Shown here one piece after another: positions 1 to 9,369 of a DNA stretch of 64,000 bases (within the stretch, counting starts at the first letter, position 1; each line of letters begins with the position of its first letter). The DNA is taken from NCBI RefSeq assembly GCF_900108345.1, contig NZ_FNVV01000014.1:2031664-2095663 (forward strand). Direction: 5' to 3'. Both the position numbers and the translations under genes were made by a program. This DNA is from Bacteroides ndongoniae (lineage in GTDB: Bacteria; Bacteroidota; Bacteroidia; Bacteroidales; Bacteroidaceae). Under the pieces are notes generated by a model, which worked only from the letters and a program-made list of their open reading frames with translations, was not told the DNA's origin and made no database searches.

Positions 1-357
1 ACGCGAACCGACCAGATGAATGATTTTGGGAGCGTATTGCCGCGTGAAGTTGATGCCGCCTATCTCGTCGTAAGCCTCAAACCACACATGCTTCACAATA
101 CGTGCCATCTGTACAGCCAGATCGTACTCAATAGGAACCAAGTTATTGCTCAAACTCGATTCAATGTCCTCCATCCTGTATTTGAAGTCTACATTGTAAG
201 GATACAGGTAGTTATTGTCCAGCCAGATGTCCAGTTCGTTCTTTTCCATTTCCACTTCGTCATCAAAGATGCTGGTGGGATTCAGGTCTTCTTCGCTGCA
301 TGCGCCACAAAGCATGGCACTCAAGAGCAGAAATAATAAGGAATATTTCAGTTTCAT
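1..357 (-). CDS. Substrate import-associated zinc metallohydrolase-type lipoprotein (partial, C-terminus outside window)
   Basis: The visible 119 codons start at the ATG at 357 and run off the left edge. The N-terminus is a lipoprotein signal peptide ending LCGAC (Cys20), followed by an acidic linker and the region KNELDIWLDNNYLYPYNVDF. This N-terminus and the place directly after susD match the family of lipoproteins with an HExxH zinc site found in SusC/SusD operons. The zinc motif itself would lie beyond the window, so activity cannot be checked. It is probably a periplasm- or surface-anchored peptidase co-transcribed with the transporter. Family assignment is by recognition of N-terminus and context. 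Confidence 0.72.
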   Translation of the reverse strand, partial: MKLKYSLLFLLLSAMLCGACSEEDLNPTSIFDDEVEMEKNELDIWLDNNYLYPYNVDFKYRMEDIESSLSNNLVPIEYDLAVQMARIVKHVWFEAYDEIGGINFTRQYAPKIIHLVGSR

Positions 358-399
358 AATCGTAATCTGTTTATATATCGTTATGTTTTGCTAAAAAAG

Positions 400-1917
400 T
401 CATCTTGGATTGGGAGTCATATCGCCCGGGGCAAACAATACCTCTTGCGGTATCTGAATGGCTTTGCGCGGATCATCCGGCAACAGGGTCAAAGGCTCTC
501 CGTTATAGATGTTGTGCTGATAGGAAATACCATAGCGTTTGATGTCCATCCAGCGGATACCTTCGTGCAGACCTTCTACCCGACGTGCATGGAGTACGGC
601 ATGAATCAGATAAGTCTGTTCTTCCGTATAGGTAACACCTGTATGCAGTTCCTTCACATTGGCATTGGGGTTGCCTTTGCTGTCGGTAGCCTTGTAGAAG
701 TCGATAATCTGCTGGGCACTGCAGGCCGAAATACCTTTTTTCATGTACCAGTAAGACAAGTCGGTAGCGGCAGCTTCATACTCCTGCTTCAACACGTGTG
801 CCTCGGCACGGCAGAGCAACGTTTCGTCGGTAGTGAAAGCAGGAATGACAACGTGCGGCTGTCCGGTCTGGGCTATCTGGTTGGTGATTTCGAAGATTTC
901 GGTCATCTTCGGGATGAAATAGCTCATGTAATTGTAATGGAACACCGTGTTGTAAACAGTCAGCTGCTTGTTTCCGGGGAAGTAAGACCACGCCAGCTGC
1001 GAACGGAAAATGTCGTTGGTGATGCCGTAACGTTGGTTACCTACACGTCCGTAAAGCGAACGGTTGGTTATCAGCAGCAGGTTTGACGGTTCGTCAGCAC
1101 TGATATAACCGTAAGTCCATTCCTTGGTGGTGGTAAACTTGTCATATCCGTTCAGGTCTCTCAATACGCTTGTCGGATCGGTTCCGATAGCTTTGGTTGC
1201 ATATGCGATAACCTTATCGTAATCTTTTCCGTAAAACAGGTTGAAACGTGCTGCAAAAGCATAAGCCGCTTTTTCGTTAAAGTGATACATAGGGACATTG
1301 AAAGTAATTCCGGCCACCAATGGCAGTGCTTCTTCAATATCTTCGTTGATTTTACGATAAGTATCCTCCAGCGTACCACGTTCGTAAACCACGCCTACCG
1401 ATTCCTCGGGAGCAGTAATATAAGGAATGCCCAGTTCGTTGGCAGCAGTGCGTTCGTTATAAGCCATGCAGAACGTATTGGCCAGCATAAAATGTCCGTA
1501 AGCACGGCACAACAGTGCTTCTCCTTTGTAAGGCAGGCACTCGGCCGGCGTACCCATCTCTTCGATGGCACTCAGAGCCTGATTGGCCGAAGCAATGGCA
1601 CGGTAATTGGCATCCCAGACTTCCTGCGGACTATCCCAGTCAGACTCTACGGCATCTTTCCACATATACGACTCAATGGCCAGGTTCATGGGACTGGAGT
1701 ACATGTCACCATTGTCGGCATAATTGTCGGACATGAATTCGAACATAATGGTAGGATGCAGTGTAGGATAAGCAGACAGCAGGATATCCCTTACTTTAGT
1801 AGGAGTATTGATTTCCGTACGTTTGTCGGGCATAGTGTCGAGAAAACTGTCGCAAGACTGCATGCTTCCCATCAAGCCGGCAACGCCTAATGCAAATAAT
1901 ATATTTTTTGTTTTCAT
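400..1917 (-). CDS. SusD/RagB family nutrient-binding outer membrane lipoprotein
   Basis: This 505-aa protein has a lipoprotein signal with lipobox SMQSC (Cys22) followed by DSFLDTMPDKRTEI, the usual start of mature SusD-like proteins. The TPR-like segments (EALLCRAYGHFMLANTFCMAYN, residues about 130-155) and the C-terminal RRVEGLHEGIRWMDIKRYG region are typical of RagB/SusD. The family forms the lid of a SusC barrel and captures ligand at the cell surface. It lies 19 bp after the SusC gene on the same strand. The ligand cannot be read from sequence; no glycoside hydrolase is next to it, and the adjacent putative peptidase leaves a peptide or other non-glycan substrate open. Confidence 0.93.
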   Translation of the reverse strand: MKTKNILFALGVAGLMGSMQSCDSFLDTMPDKRTEINTPTKVRDILLSAYPTLHPTIMFEFMSDNYADNGDMYSSPMNLAIESYMWKDAVESDWDSPQEVWDANYRAIASANQALSAIEEMGTPAECLPYKGEALLCRAYGHFMLANTFCMAYNERTAANELGIPYITAPEESVGVVYERGTLEDTYRKINEDIEEALPLVAGITFNVPMYHFNEKAAYAFAARFNLFYGKDYDKVIAYATKAIGTDPTSVLRDLNGYDKFTTTKEWTYGYISADEPSNLLLITNRSLYGRVGNQRYGITNDIFRSQLAWSYFPGNKQLTVYNTVFHYNYMSYFIPKMTEIFEITNQIAQTGQPHVVIPAFTTDETLLCRAEAHVLKQEYEAAATDLSYWYMKKGISACSAQQIIDFYKATDSKGNPNANVKELHTGVTYTEEQTYLIHAVLHARRVEGLHEGIRWMDIKRYGISYQHNIYNGEPLTLLPDDPRKAIQIPQEVLFAPGDMTPNPR

Positions 1918-1936
1918 GATAGATAACTGTTAATGG

Positions 1937-4900
1937 TTAGAAATTGGCTCTTACTGTGAACGTAAACTGCTTGGGTACCGGAGCGGCCACACCACCAGAA
2001 TTGAAGAATTCCGGATCCTGTCCGTTCAGCTTCTTGTCGGCATAAATCAGGAAGAGATTCGTACCTTGCACTTTCAACGAAAGGCCTTTGACAATCTTCT
2101 GACCACCCAGCAGGCTCTTCGGGAAATCGTAACTCAACGAAATCTCTTTCATTCGGATGAAACTACCGTCGGCAATACGTGCATCAGAATAGTTGTATGC
2201 GTTGTAACCATAGTTCATGTTGCTGTACTTATTGTTATCACGTGTACTGGCTATGACGGGGATATCGGTAATCTTCTCGTCGCCCGGCATCATCCAGCGG
2301 TTCTTGAATTCCTTGGGAGTAGCGTCCAGGTCGTTGTAGCTGCGCGCGAACCGAGGATCGAGACGAACCTTGTTGCCTGCGGCATAAGTAATAAACACAT
2401 TCAGCTTGAAGTTCTTCCAGGTAAAAATGTTACCGAAACTACCGGTAATGGTCGGATCTTTTGGACCTTCGTACTTCAGGAAATCCAGATTTTCCAGCTG
2501 CTGGAAGTTGATACTACCGTATTGGGTCTTATCCACCAGTTTCCCGTTCCACATAAAGGTCGGATAACCGTCAGAATCAAGTCCGGCAAAAGGTATGGAG
2601 AAGATACTACCCCACTGGTAGCCTTCGCGTTGTCCGTAACCGGTCACAAGATCGAACAAATAAGTCTGTGATTTAAGGTCGGTAATCTGCGTCTTGCTGT
2701 AACCGAAAATAAAGTCGGTACTCCAGCTAAAGTTCCTGGTAACGATGTTGCGGGTCGAAAGAGTGGCCTCGTAACCGTGCGACTTCATGCTGGCCAGGTT
2801 GGCATTGCGTCGTGTTTCACCACCTACACCTTGTGTCAGTACGGCACCAATCAGGTCGTAGTTGTTACGCTTATACCAAGCCAATTCCAGATTAATACGG
2901 TTGTCAAGGAAACCCAAATCCAATCCGATATTCAACTCATGCTTCTTTTCATAAGTCAGGTCACCGTTGGCCAATTCTACAATCTGCAAGCCCGATTCAC
3001 CCACCGATGCACTGGGACGCCAGGGTGTGAAACTGTTGATGTTAACCACCGAGTTGGTAACGTATGACGGACCTGCGTCGGCTGTCAAACTGTAGGAGCC
3101 TTTGAGGGTCATGTGCGAAAAAGCCGGTTCCAGATGTTGGAAGAAGGATTCTTCGTGTACGTTCCAGGCGGCGCCTACGTTCCAAGTGGGCAACCAGCGG
3201 GCCGAACGGGCCTTACCCAGACGGTTGGTTCCTTCGTAACGGATGGTTCCCGTCAGGCTGTAGCGTCCTTTATAAGAGTAAGTTCCGGTAGCAAAGTAGG
3301 CCAGCATGCGTTTCTTGGTATTGTATAGCGAATAATAGGTAGAATTATTTTCGCGCATCTTCTTGAAAGCATGGTAATCGAAATACGGAATCTCACCATT
3401 CTCGTACTGCATACCCCAACCCTCGAACGAGTTGTTGCTGCGGTCGACGGCATTGGCTTCCATACCGGCATACAGGTTCAGGATGTTTTCTCCTCTGAAC
3501 ACCGTATTGTAGCTGGCTGCCGCACGGAAGTCCCAGCTGAGCATACGATAATCGGTCTTATTATAGAAACCACCATTAGGCAAGACACTGAAAGGCAACG
3601 AATTGAGTACGTCCGGATCAGTATAAAGCCAGGTATTGCTATTGCGTATAGTAGCATCGTCCATGGCACGATAAGCCATCGCCTGGTTAGACGACTCCAA
3701 TATTTTATGTTCCTGCGAGGAAGAAGAGTATTTGGCTGCTCCCAACACACTCAGTTCAAGTCCCTTCAGCGGTTTCCATTTCAATTCGCCCTGAAAGCGC
3801 AGATCCACGACATTCAGGAAGATGTTATTGGTATTCAACTCGTTGAAGATGTTGAAGTCGGCATAGTTACGGGTATAGATTTCGTCCGGATCCAGCGTAC
3901 GCGAAGTGTTCAGTGCATACGAATAGGGATTGATATCGAAACCACGCGATACCTCGCCTGACACAGCGTCGCGCGACTGACCAATGGTACCGGGTGCCTT
4001 CTGCTTACGATAAGAAGCATTACCGATAACGTTGAGCGACAGTTCCTTAGTCAGGTTATAAGTCGTATTCATATTAGCCGTATAGCGTTGCACGCTACTG
4101 CTCTTCATCCATCCCGGATCGGTCATCACACTGAGCGAGATGTATGAGTTCGACTTCTCCGTACCGCTTGATATGCTCACCGAGTGGTTCATCATCAGTG
4201 CATTGCTGAAAAGCAGGTCGAACCAGTCGGTATTGCGGTATTCGGCTGCCCGAAGGTATTCGTTACGGGCCTGCACCGTATTGAGCAAACCAAACTGGCC
4301 TGTCACAGGGTCGTATGTATTGATAAGGTGGTACATTCGGCCGTAAACACCGCTGTTGGCAGCCCGGTAGGTACCGGCCAGATTCAGCCAGCCTTTATTC
4401 TGCAACTCCTTGTATACGCCCATCTGGTCTTGCGAGTTCATGATGTTGAACGTACGGTACGAAGGCTTCAGGCGGGTAGTAAACTCACCGGTATAGCTGA
4501 ACCGGGTAGTACCGGCCTTTCCTTTCTTGGTGTTCACAACAATCACACCTGCCATGGCACGGGCACCGTAAATAGAGGTAGCCGAACCGTCTTTCAGAAT
4601 CTGAAAACTCTCAATATCATCCGAGTTCAATCCGGCAATGGCCGAACTGATCAGTGTAGTGGCATCGCCCGAAGAAAGGTCGTTGGCTCCAATCTCTACC
4701 ACATCCTCCATGATGACTCCGTCCACCACCCACAAAGGTTTGGAGTTACCGTAAATAGAGGTGGCTCCACGTACCCTGATTTTGGGAGCCGTACCGAACG
4801 TACCCGAAATGTTCTGTACGGACACACCTGCCGCACGTCCTTCCAGGCCACGGCTGATGTCGGCCATACCGTCCAGTTTCACATCGGCGGCAGACAATTG

Positions 4901-5275
4901 GTCGGCTGCTCCGGTAAAGAGGCGTTTGTCCACCTTGGTCATACCGGTTACCACCACTTCTTCCAACATCTCGGAATCGGGCATCAAAACCACTTTCATA
5001 TTCTTTCCACGCGTGATCTGCACAACTTCCTTTCTGAATCCGATAAAGGAAATCTGCAATTCTTTGGCCGATGCAGGCAAATTGTCCAACCGGAACTTGC
5101 CATCAACGTCTGTTGTCACTCCGACCGTTGTGCCGACCACCAATACGGAAGCCCCGATAACCGGCTGATTGTCTTCACCGGAAATGACGACTCCGCTTAC
5201 TCCCGTCTGTTGCGCTGTCATGGAAGCAATTCCTACAAAAAGGAAAAGCAATGACACAAGAAGTTTGTTTTTCAT
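1937..5275 (-). CDS. SusC/RagA family TonB-linked outer membrane protein
   Basis: This 1112-aa transporter is the barrel partner of the downstream SusD-like lipoprotein and imports a nutrient using TonB energy. The start at 5275 (MKNKLLVSLLFLFVG) gives a normal signal peptide cleaved near residue 21; an upstream in-frame start would add 21 residues that do not fit. A carboxypeptidase-regulatory-like domain covers about residues 24-100, a TonB-box-like EEVVVTG is at 105-111, and the plug carries the SusC signature LKDGSATSIYGARAMAGVIVV. The barrel ends in Phe (TVRANF), as expected for outer-membrane insertion. No anti-sigma/ECF pair or hybrid two-component regulator is next to it. Confidence 0.96.
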   Translation of the reverse strand: MKNKLLVSLLFLFVGIASMTAQQTGVSGVVISGEDNQPVIGASVLVVGTTVGVTTDVDGKFRLDNLPASAKELQISFIGFRKEVVQITRGKNMKVVLMPDSEMLEEVVVTGMTKVDKRLFTGAADQLSAADVKLDGMADISRGLEGRAAGVSVQNISGTFGTAPKIRVRGATSIYGNSKPLWVVDGVIMEDVVEIGANDLSSGDATTLISSAIAGLNSDDIESFQILKDGSATSIYGARAMAGVIVVNTKKGKAGTTRFSYTGEFTTRLKPSYRTFNIMNSQDQMGVYKELQNKGWLNLAGTYRAANSGVYGRMYHLINTYDPVTGQFGLLNTVQARNEYLRAAEYRNTDWFDLLFSNALMMNHSVSISSGTEKSNSYISLSVMTDPGWMKSSSVQRYTANMNTTYNLTKELSLNVIGNASYRKQKAPGTIGQSRDAVSGEVSRGFDINPYSYALNTSRTLDPDEIYTRNYADFNIFNELNTNNIFLNVVDLRFQGELKWKPLKGLELSVLGAAKYSSSSQEHKILESSNQAMAYRAMDDATIRNSNTWLYTDPDVLNSLPFSVLPNGGFYNKTDYRMLSWDFRAAASYNTVFRGENILNLYAGMEANAVDRSNNSFEGWGMQYENGEIPYFDYHAFKKMRENNSTYYSLYNTKKRMLAYFATGTYSYKGRYSLTGTIRYEGTNRLGKARSARWLPTWNVGAAWNVHEESFFQHLEPAFSHMTLKGSYSLTADAGPSYVTNSVVNINSFTPWRPSASVGESGLQIVELANGDLTYEKKHELNIGLDLGFLDNRINLELAWYKRNNYDLIGAVLTQGVGGETRRNANLASMKSHGYEATLSTRNIVTRNFSWSTDFIFGYSKTQITDLKSQTYLFDLVTGYGQREGYQWGSIFSIPFAGLDSDGYPTFMWNGKLVDKTQYGSINFQQLENLDFLKYEGPKDPTITGSFGNIFTWKNFKLNVFITYAAGNKVRLDPRFARSYNDLDATPKEFKNRWMMPGDEKITDIPVIASTRDNNKYSNMNYGYNAYNYSDARIADGSFIRMKEISLSYDFPKSLLGGQKIVKGLSLKVQGTNLFLIYADKKLNGQDPEFFNSGGVAAPVPKQFTFTVRANF

Positions 5276-5341
5276 GCTCTTTGATTTTAGATTAGTATAT
5301 AAAGTTAAAGAATCATCATAGCAGTTTCCCACCTTCAAAAT

Positions 5342-5830
5342 TCAGCGCTCTGAAAAACGGTGCTCTTCCGGACACTGTTTTTTGCAATGGTTATAAACAT
5401 TCAGCACGAAACAGCATACGACAAAAAGGCTGACCCCGATAAAAACGGAATCCTGATAATCGGAGATAATAACGGCAAAAATCGCCCACAGAAGAAACAG
5501 GAGAGACAATTCGACCCTGGGACTGTTCCACATTCCACGGGCCGACTGCCTGAAAGCTGCGTCTATCTCTGCTTCGCCCGCACATTTCAAGCGACGGGAC
5601 ATTTCTTTCTTCGCCTCGAAACGTTCTTTGTCAAAGACTTCGTAATAAAGCAAACCGAAAGCAACAAACAGGCTAATTGCAGTGACCCACAACTGATAAA
5701 CCGCCCGAAATTCTTCTGCCACCTGTCCATTCAAGATAAAACAGAAAAAAGCCCAGCTCAACAGCAGACATACAAATGGAGTCTTAGAACTGTAGTAGAT
5801 CCTCAGAAAACGTTTTTTCATACCTGTCAT
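5342..5830 (-). CDS. Small membrane protein of unknown function upstream of susC
   Basis: This 162-aa protein has four likely transmembrane segments at about residues 17-35, 43-63, 103-122 and 126-145, with a charged loop (FDKERFEAKKEMSRRLKCAGEAEIDAA) between the second and third. I do not recognise the family. The start at 5830 is supported by an AGGAGG Shine-Dalgarno 8 nt upstream, which is unusually strong for this phylum; an alternative ATG lies three codons later. It precedes the SusC gene by 66 bp on the same strand and may share its transcript. Confidence 0.75.
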   Translation of the reverse strand: MTGMKKRFLRIYYSSKTPFVCLLLSWAFFCFILNGQVAEEFRAVYQLWVTAISLFVAFGLLYYEVFDKERFEAKKEMSRRLKCAGEAEIDAAFRQSARGMWNSPRVELSLLFLLWAIFAVIISDYQDSVFIGVSLFVVCCFVLNVYNHCKKQCPEEHRFSER

Positions 5831-6466
5831 AATTTGGTCCTCCTATAAGTATAATATTTCCATTGCCGGAGTGCTTCCCCGGCGTGTTTTTCAAAAAATA
5901 GATATCTGCAAGGCTTTTCAATCCTTACTTATATAGGGTGGAATTAAGAAGAACAAGGAGACCTCCTGTTGCTATCATAATACTCTCTCTCAAAAATTAT
6001 GAATAATTTATTTGGATTTCACAAATATATATATCCTTGCATATATTTTGCTATAATCAGGCATGTTTTATAACATAATTACTAAAATTGTTCAAAAAAG
6101 GTTTCCATTCGTTTGCAGAAAAAAGCGTTCGAGAACCTCATGACAAAGAAAATCGGTTATCATGAACAAGGCTATATACAAACACATTGCGCCTTGACGC
6201 CAGTCGCTATACGTACAACCGGCATTAAGGCGCGATTCGTTTTATATCAGTACTCAAGTTTCGCAAGTGCGAAACTTGTAGAAGTTAAAGGAGTTAAAAG
6301 GAGTTATCGCCCGTCTTGGACAGGCTTAGGAGTTAAAAGCCAATAGAGAAACAAACAGCTCACAATGTATCGGCTTAACTCCTTAACTTCTTAACTCCTT
6401 AACTTCTTAACTACAACCGATTAATAAACTTGCGAAACTTATATCAGTATATATCGGTGGTGACTT
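5831..6466. other. Intergenic region with foldback repeat
   Basis: No credible gene was seen in this 636-bp AT-rich gap. It separates the SusC transcription unit from the barrel-protein cassette, both read leftward. The notable content is the inverted repeat at 6240-6450, which would follow the barrel gene ending at 6467 on its own transcript. Confidence 0.6.
6240..6450. repeat. Imperfect long inverted repeat with AGTTAAGGAGTTAAG-type arms
   Basis: The left arm (about 6240-6308) contains a perfect 10-bp stem hairpin with AAGT loop at 6255-6278 (CAAGTTTCGC / GCGAAACTTG), followed by tandem AGTTAAAGG words. The right arm (about 6372-6450) carries the reverse complement: TAACTCC and TTAACTTC words, then ACTTGCGAAACTTATATCAGTA. 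The arms are about 60 bp apart. It lies just downstream of the leftward gene ending at 6467 and could end its transcript. Confidence 0.75.
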
Positions 6467-7153
6467 CTAAAAATGACAAGAGATGCCCAACTGCGTAGTC
6501 AGCACAAACAAGCCGAACTTGTCACGCTGCTTCCAAGGGATGAAATCAGCTTGTACTTCCGACGGATTGAGCGGCGAATAGAGGGCATTTACCTCCAGAC
6601 AGACACCCCAGTGGCGGGCAAAGGTGTATTCCAGATTAAGAAAGGCGTTAAGCCCCACACTGGAAGCAGACGTCTTAACATCGGGATGGCCGGAAAAAGT
6701 CGATTTACTTTGATAGTGCACATAACCGGCACCTCCCCCCATCGTGCCGAAGCAGGAGGGAAACAGCGTTGTCCGCTTCAAGTAAGACGCCTGAGGAGCC
6801 ACATACAGCAGGTTGACTTTCTCCTTCACTCCCTCGTCGCGGAAACGTTGCGAGTGCATATCATCATACAGCAAAAGCCCATACCCCACACTGTTAGAGG
6901 AAGAATAAGTCATCAGCCGGAGCGTATTGGCCACACCACCGCCCTTGCCATCCACATCCCAAGCCGAAATGCCATGCGACGAAGCGTAACCCGCAATCCC
7001 CCAACTATATGTAAGCACAACCGACCTTGCAGCCGGTTCGGCATCGGTCAGGTATATCTTCTGCGCCCGAAGCGCAAAGACACCCGAGAACATCATAAAC
7101 AGCCATACGGCAAGCAATCTGTTCAAAGAGGAAATCAGAACTTTTTTTCCCAT
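6467..7153 (-). CDS. Outer-membrane beta-barrel-like protein (cassette copy 1)
   Basis: This 228-aa exported protein has a signal peptide (MGKKVLISSLNRLLAVWLFMM, cleavage near ALRAQ, residue 31). It then has alternating aromatic/polar strands such as LRLMTYSSSNSVGYGLLLYDD and SVGLNAFLNLEYTFARHWG, and a C-terminal Phe. This fits a small outer-membrane barrel of about eight strands. It is the last gene of a five-gene leftward cassette and has a counterpart at 8040-8687. Function is unknown. Confidence 0.7.
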   Translation of the reverse strand: MGKKVLISSLNRLLAVWLFMMFSGVFALRAQKIYLTDAEPAARSVVLTYSWGIAGYASSHGISAWDVDGKGGGVANTLRLMTYSSSNSVGYGLLLYDDMHSQRFRDEGVKEKVNLLYVAPQASYLKRTTLFPSCFGTMGGGAGYVHYQSKSTFSGHPDVKTSASSVGLNAFLNLEYTFARHWGVCLEVNALYSPLNPSEVQADFIPWKQRDKFGLFVLTTQLGISCHF

Positions 7154-7195
7154 GTTCTTACAATATTACAACGTGAATAACTACCTAAAAACCGT

Positions 7196-7621
7196 CTATT
7201 CCTCTTCCATCAAAACCCGATCTTTCAGTTTCCAAATACGGATATGTAGGAAGAAATCAGAAAGAATGACAAACAAGAAAGGCAAATCTAAAAAAGCCCA
7301 TATATCACTTCCGACATCAATTATCCATATACATTTAAAAACAATTGTCAGAAAGTGAAGACCAAGAGCAACCCATAAAAAACGGCGCCACATACGAACC
7401 TTCGAATCATGTTCAAATTTGGCATTTTCCAGAAATTGCTCCGACTGTTTTTTATCCCGCAAATACTGGCGCACATAAAACCCGACACACCCCACCAACA
7501 ACACAGTTACCAGTAAATAATACACCCAATTGTACCGGAACATCATACCGATAAACCAAGCCCCAAAGAATATAGTCGCCAAAGAGACTTGCATCGCATT
7601 CCATCTGAATTTCGTTTTCAT
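7196..7621 (-). CDS. Small membrane protein, paralogue of 8707-9135
   Basis: This 141-aa protein starts MKTKFRWNAMQVSLATIFFG and has about four hydrophobic segments (residues 13-30, 31-49, 79-98, 104-126), ending in charged IWKLKDRVLMEEE. It shares its first 12 residues, the YNWVYYLLVTVLLVGC segment and the KLKDR tail with the protein at 8707-9135, so the two are duplicates. It lies 42 bp before a barrel gene, the same arrangement as its paralogue. Function is unknown; no known family was recognised. Confidence 0.78.
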   Translation of the reverse strand: MKTKFRWNAMQVSLATIFFGAWFIGMMFRYNWVYYLLVTVLLVGCVGFYVRQYLRDKKQSEQFLENAKFEHDSKVRMWRRFLWVALGLHFLTIVFKCIWIIDVGSDIWAFLDLPFLFVILSDFFLHIRIWKLKDRVLMEEE

Positions 7622-7678
7622 ACATACACATTTATAAGTTTCTACAAATAACGTTTCACAGACATATTTCCTAATCGT

Positions 7679-8014
7679 TCAATGAGTAAAAGCATAGAAA
7701 ACTGTACTTAACGCCAAAGTAACGTTAATGACCACGATGAAAATGTTTCTGATTGTAATGTCAGTCATGAAAACGTAGCATAACACAGAACATAGAATGG
7801 CTGCCAAAAGCCATTTTCCAAGTTTCTGCAATGGCGGTTTGGCTACTTGAACTCGTTTGGAAACCAATTCCCCAATCAGACTACCACTCATTGTAAACAT
7901 CAAAGCCATAGAAAAAGAAAACAACCTATTGTTCTCTTGACATAAAAGGGACGTTGTGAATCCTGCAATAGCCAAGAAATAATAAATCAGGGGAGCAATT
8001 AATTTCTTATTCAT
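7679..8014 (-). CDS. Small hydrophobic membrane protein, unknown function
   Basis: This 111-aa protein has four likely membrane segments (about residues 5-25, 32-49, 67-85, 88-108). The only polar stretch is SKRVQVAKPPLQKLGKW in the middle. It sits between the two copies of the membrane/barrel pair on the same strand. No family was recognised. Confidence 0.65.
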   Translation of the reverse strand: MNKKLIAPLIYYFLAIAGFTTSLLCQENNRLFSFSMALMFTMSGSLIGELVSKRVQVAKPPLQKLGKWLLAAILCSVLCYVFMTDITIRNIFIVVINVTLALSTVFYAFTH

Positions 8015-8039
8015 GGTTCTGAAATCAGTTAGCTATTTC

Positions 8040-8687
8040 TTAAAAATAAGAGCGTACAGAAAAATAGATGTCACCCCGGAACAGTTTCAGCTCATTCCGT
8101 CCTTCCAATTCTACCTTATGGCCATTCATTTCATAGGAAGAAGCCTTGCCGCCGGTAAAAGAGCACCCAAGCCCGGAGTACAGATTAGGATACAGCCGAT
8201 AGTAAAAAGAGCAATCGAAATTCGAAGCCCAAAAACCTTTTTTTGCCTTAAAACTTTCTCCGTCGCAAACACCGCTGTTTTTATAATAAGCATATCCTGC
8301 GCCGCACATAAAATCAAAAATCAACCGATCCGTCACATCGTACCGGCAACCGATTTGGGGAGCCAAATAATTCAGCGACAAATCGCTGTTGACCCATTCA
8401 CCGCTATGCAACGCAAAATCTGCCGTAGCTCCAAAAAGATTATACTTCAGCCCCACCTGAAAGTTTTGCTGAAATCGATACGTGGCTTTAATGCTGCCCG
8501 AAAAACCCTTATCATATTGCTGCCGATAAATTTCTCCAAAAGGAGAAAGATTTGTAGTCCCGAACAATTTACCGCCACCTAAATCTACCGAAATCGCGAC
8601 TTTTTCCTTGCGCTCTTGTTCTTGTGCAACACAAATCAAGCAACAAAACAAACAGAAACAAAAAAGAATACTTTTTCTCATAACCAT
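8040..8687 (-). CDS. Outer-membrane beta-barrel-like protein (cassette copy 2)
   Basis: This protein of 215 aa (or 213 from the second ATG at 8681) has a signal peptide ending near CVAQE, strand-like segments (KATYRFQQNFQVGLKYNLFG, LNYLAPQIGCRYDVTDRLIF) and a C-terminal Phe (YFSVRSYF). It has the same size, export signal and gene neighbour as the barrel at 6467-7153, although identity looks low. The SLNYLAPQIG segment matches NLLYVAPQAS of the other copy. It is probably a small porin-like barrel or adhesin; its role is unknown. Confidence 0.72.
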   Translation of the reverse strand: MVMRKSILFCFCLFCCLICVAQEQERKEKVAISVDLGGGKLFGTTNLSPFGEIYRQQYDKGFSGSIKATYRFQQNFQVGLKYNLFGATADFALHSGEWVNSDLSLNYLAPQIGCRYDVTDRLIFDFMCGAGYAYYKNSGVCDGESFKAKKGFWASNFDCSFYYRLYPNLYSGLGCSFTGGKASSYEMNGHKVELEGRNELKLFRGDIYFSVRSYF

Positions 8688-8706
8688 AAATTGAATTTAA
8701 ACAAGA

Positions 8707-9135
8707 TTATTTCTCCGCCTGCAAAGCCCGATCTTTCAACTTACGAATCCGATTATCAAGAACTACGCTGCAAATAAGAATCAGAATCGTTGACTGACAT
8801 TCAATAATTGAGATGACAACCACATCGGACACCCATATCCATGTAAAAACAAAGGAAACAAATGCAATCCCCAGACTTATCCACAGCAAACAACGCCATT
8901 TCCGGACATTCGAATCATTAGCAAGCAACAGATCTGCTTCACACGAACGACATTCAGAATTACTTCTGTCCTGCAAATACAACCTCCAATAAACCCCGAT
9001 ACAGCCTACCAACAGCACAGTTACCAATGAATAATATACCCAATTAAACCGGGACATCAGGCCAAGGATCAAAGTCCAAATGAATATATTCGTCAAAGTG
9101 ACTTGCATCGCATTCCATCTGAATTTCGTTTTCAT
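8707..9135 (-). CDS. Small membrane protein, paralogue of 7196-7621
   Basis: This 142-aa protein begins MKTKFRWNAMQVTLTNIFIW and contains FNWVYYSLVTVLLVGC and a KLKDRALQAEK tail, all shared with the protein at 7196-7621. About four membrane segments are visible. It is the first gene of the leftward cassette, 19 bp before the second barrel gene. No TAnnTTTG promoter element was found directly upstream. Confidence 0.78.
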   Translation of the reverse strand: MKTKFRWNAMQVTLTNIFIWTLILGLMSRFNWVYYSLVTVLLVGCIGVYWRLYLQDRSNSECRSCEADLLLANDSNVRKWRCLLWISLGIAFVSFVFTWIWVSDVVVISIIECQSTILILICSVVLDNRIRKLKDRALQAEK

Positions 9136-9369
9136 AAATGTACTACTTTAAACGTGACAATAAAAATGAATCGGGAAAAAGAAAAAGTTGCCTACGAAAA
9201 AAATTAGATTAAGGATATAATTTATCGTAAAGAGACTCCATTTTTCAACTTCAAGTGGCAGGCATAAAGTTAACAAAGAATAGAGCTATAGCGTTTTCGG
9301 CTCGAAATATACTAAAATAAATATAAAAAAGCAAAATATTCTGTCCCTTTTTTCTTTTCCTGCACACTA

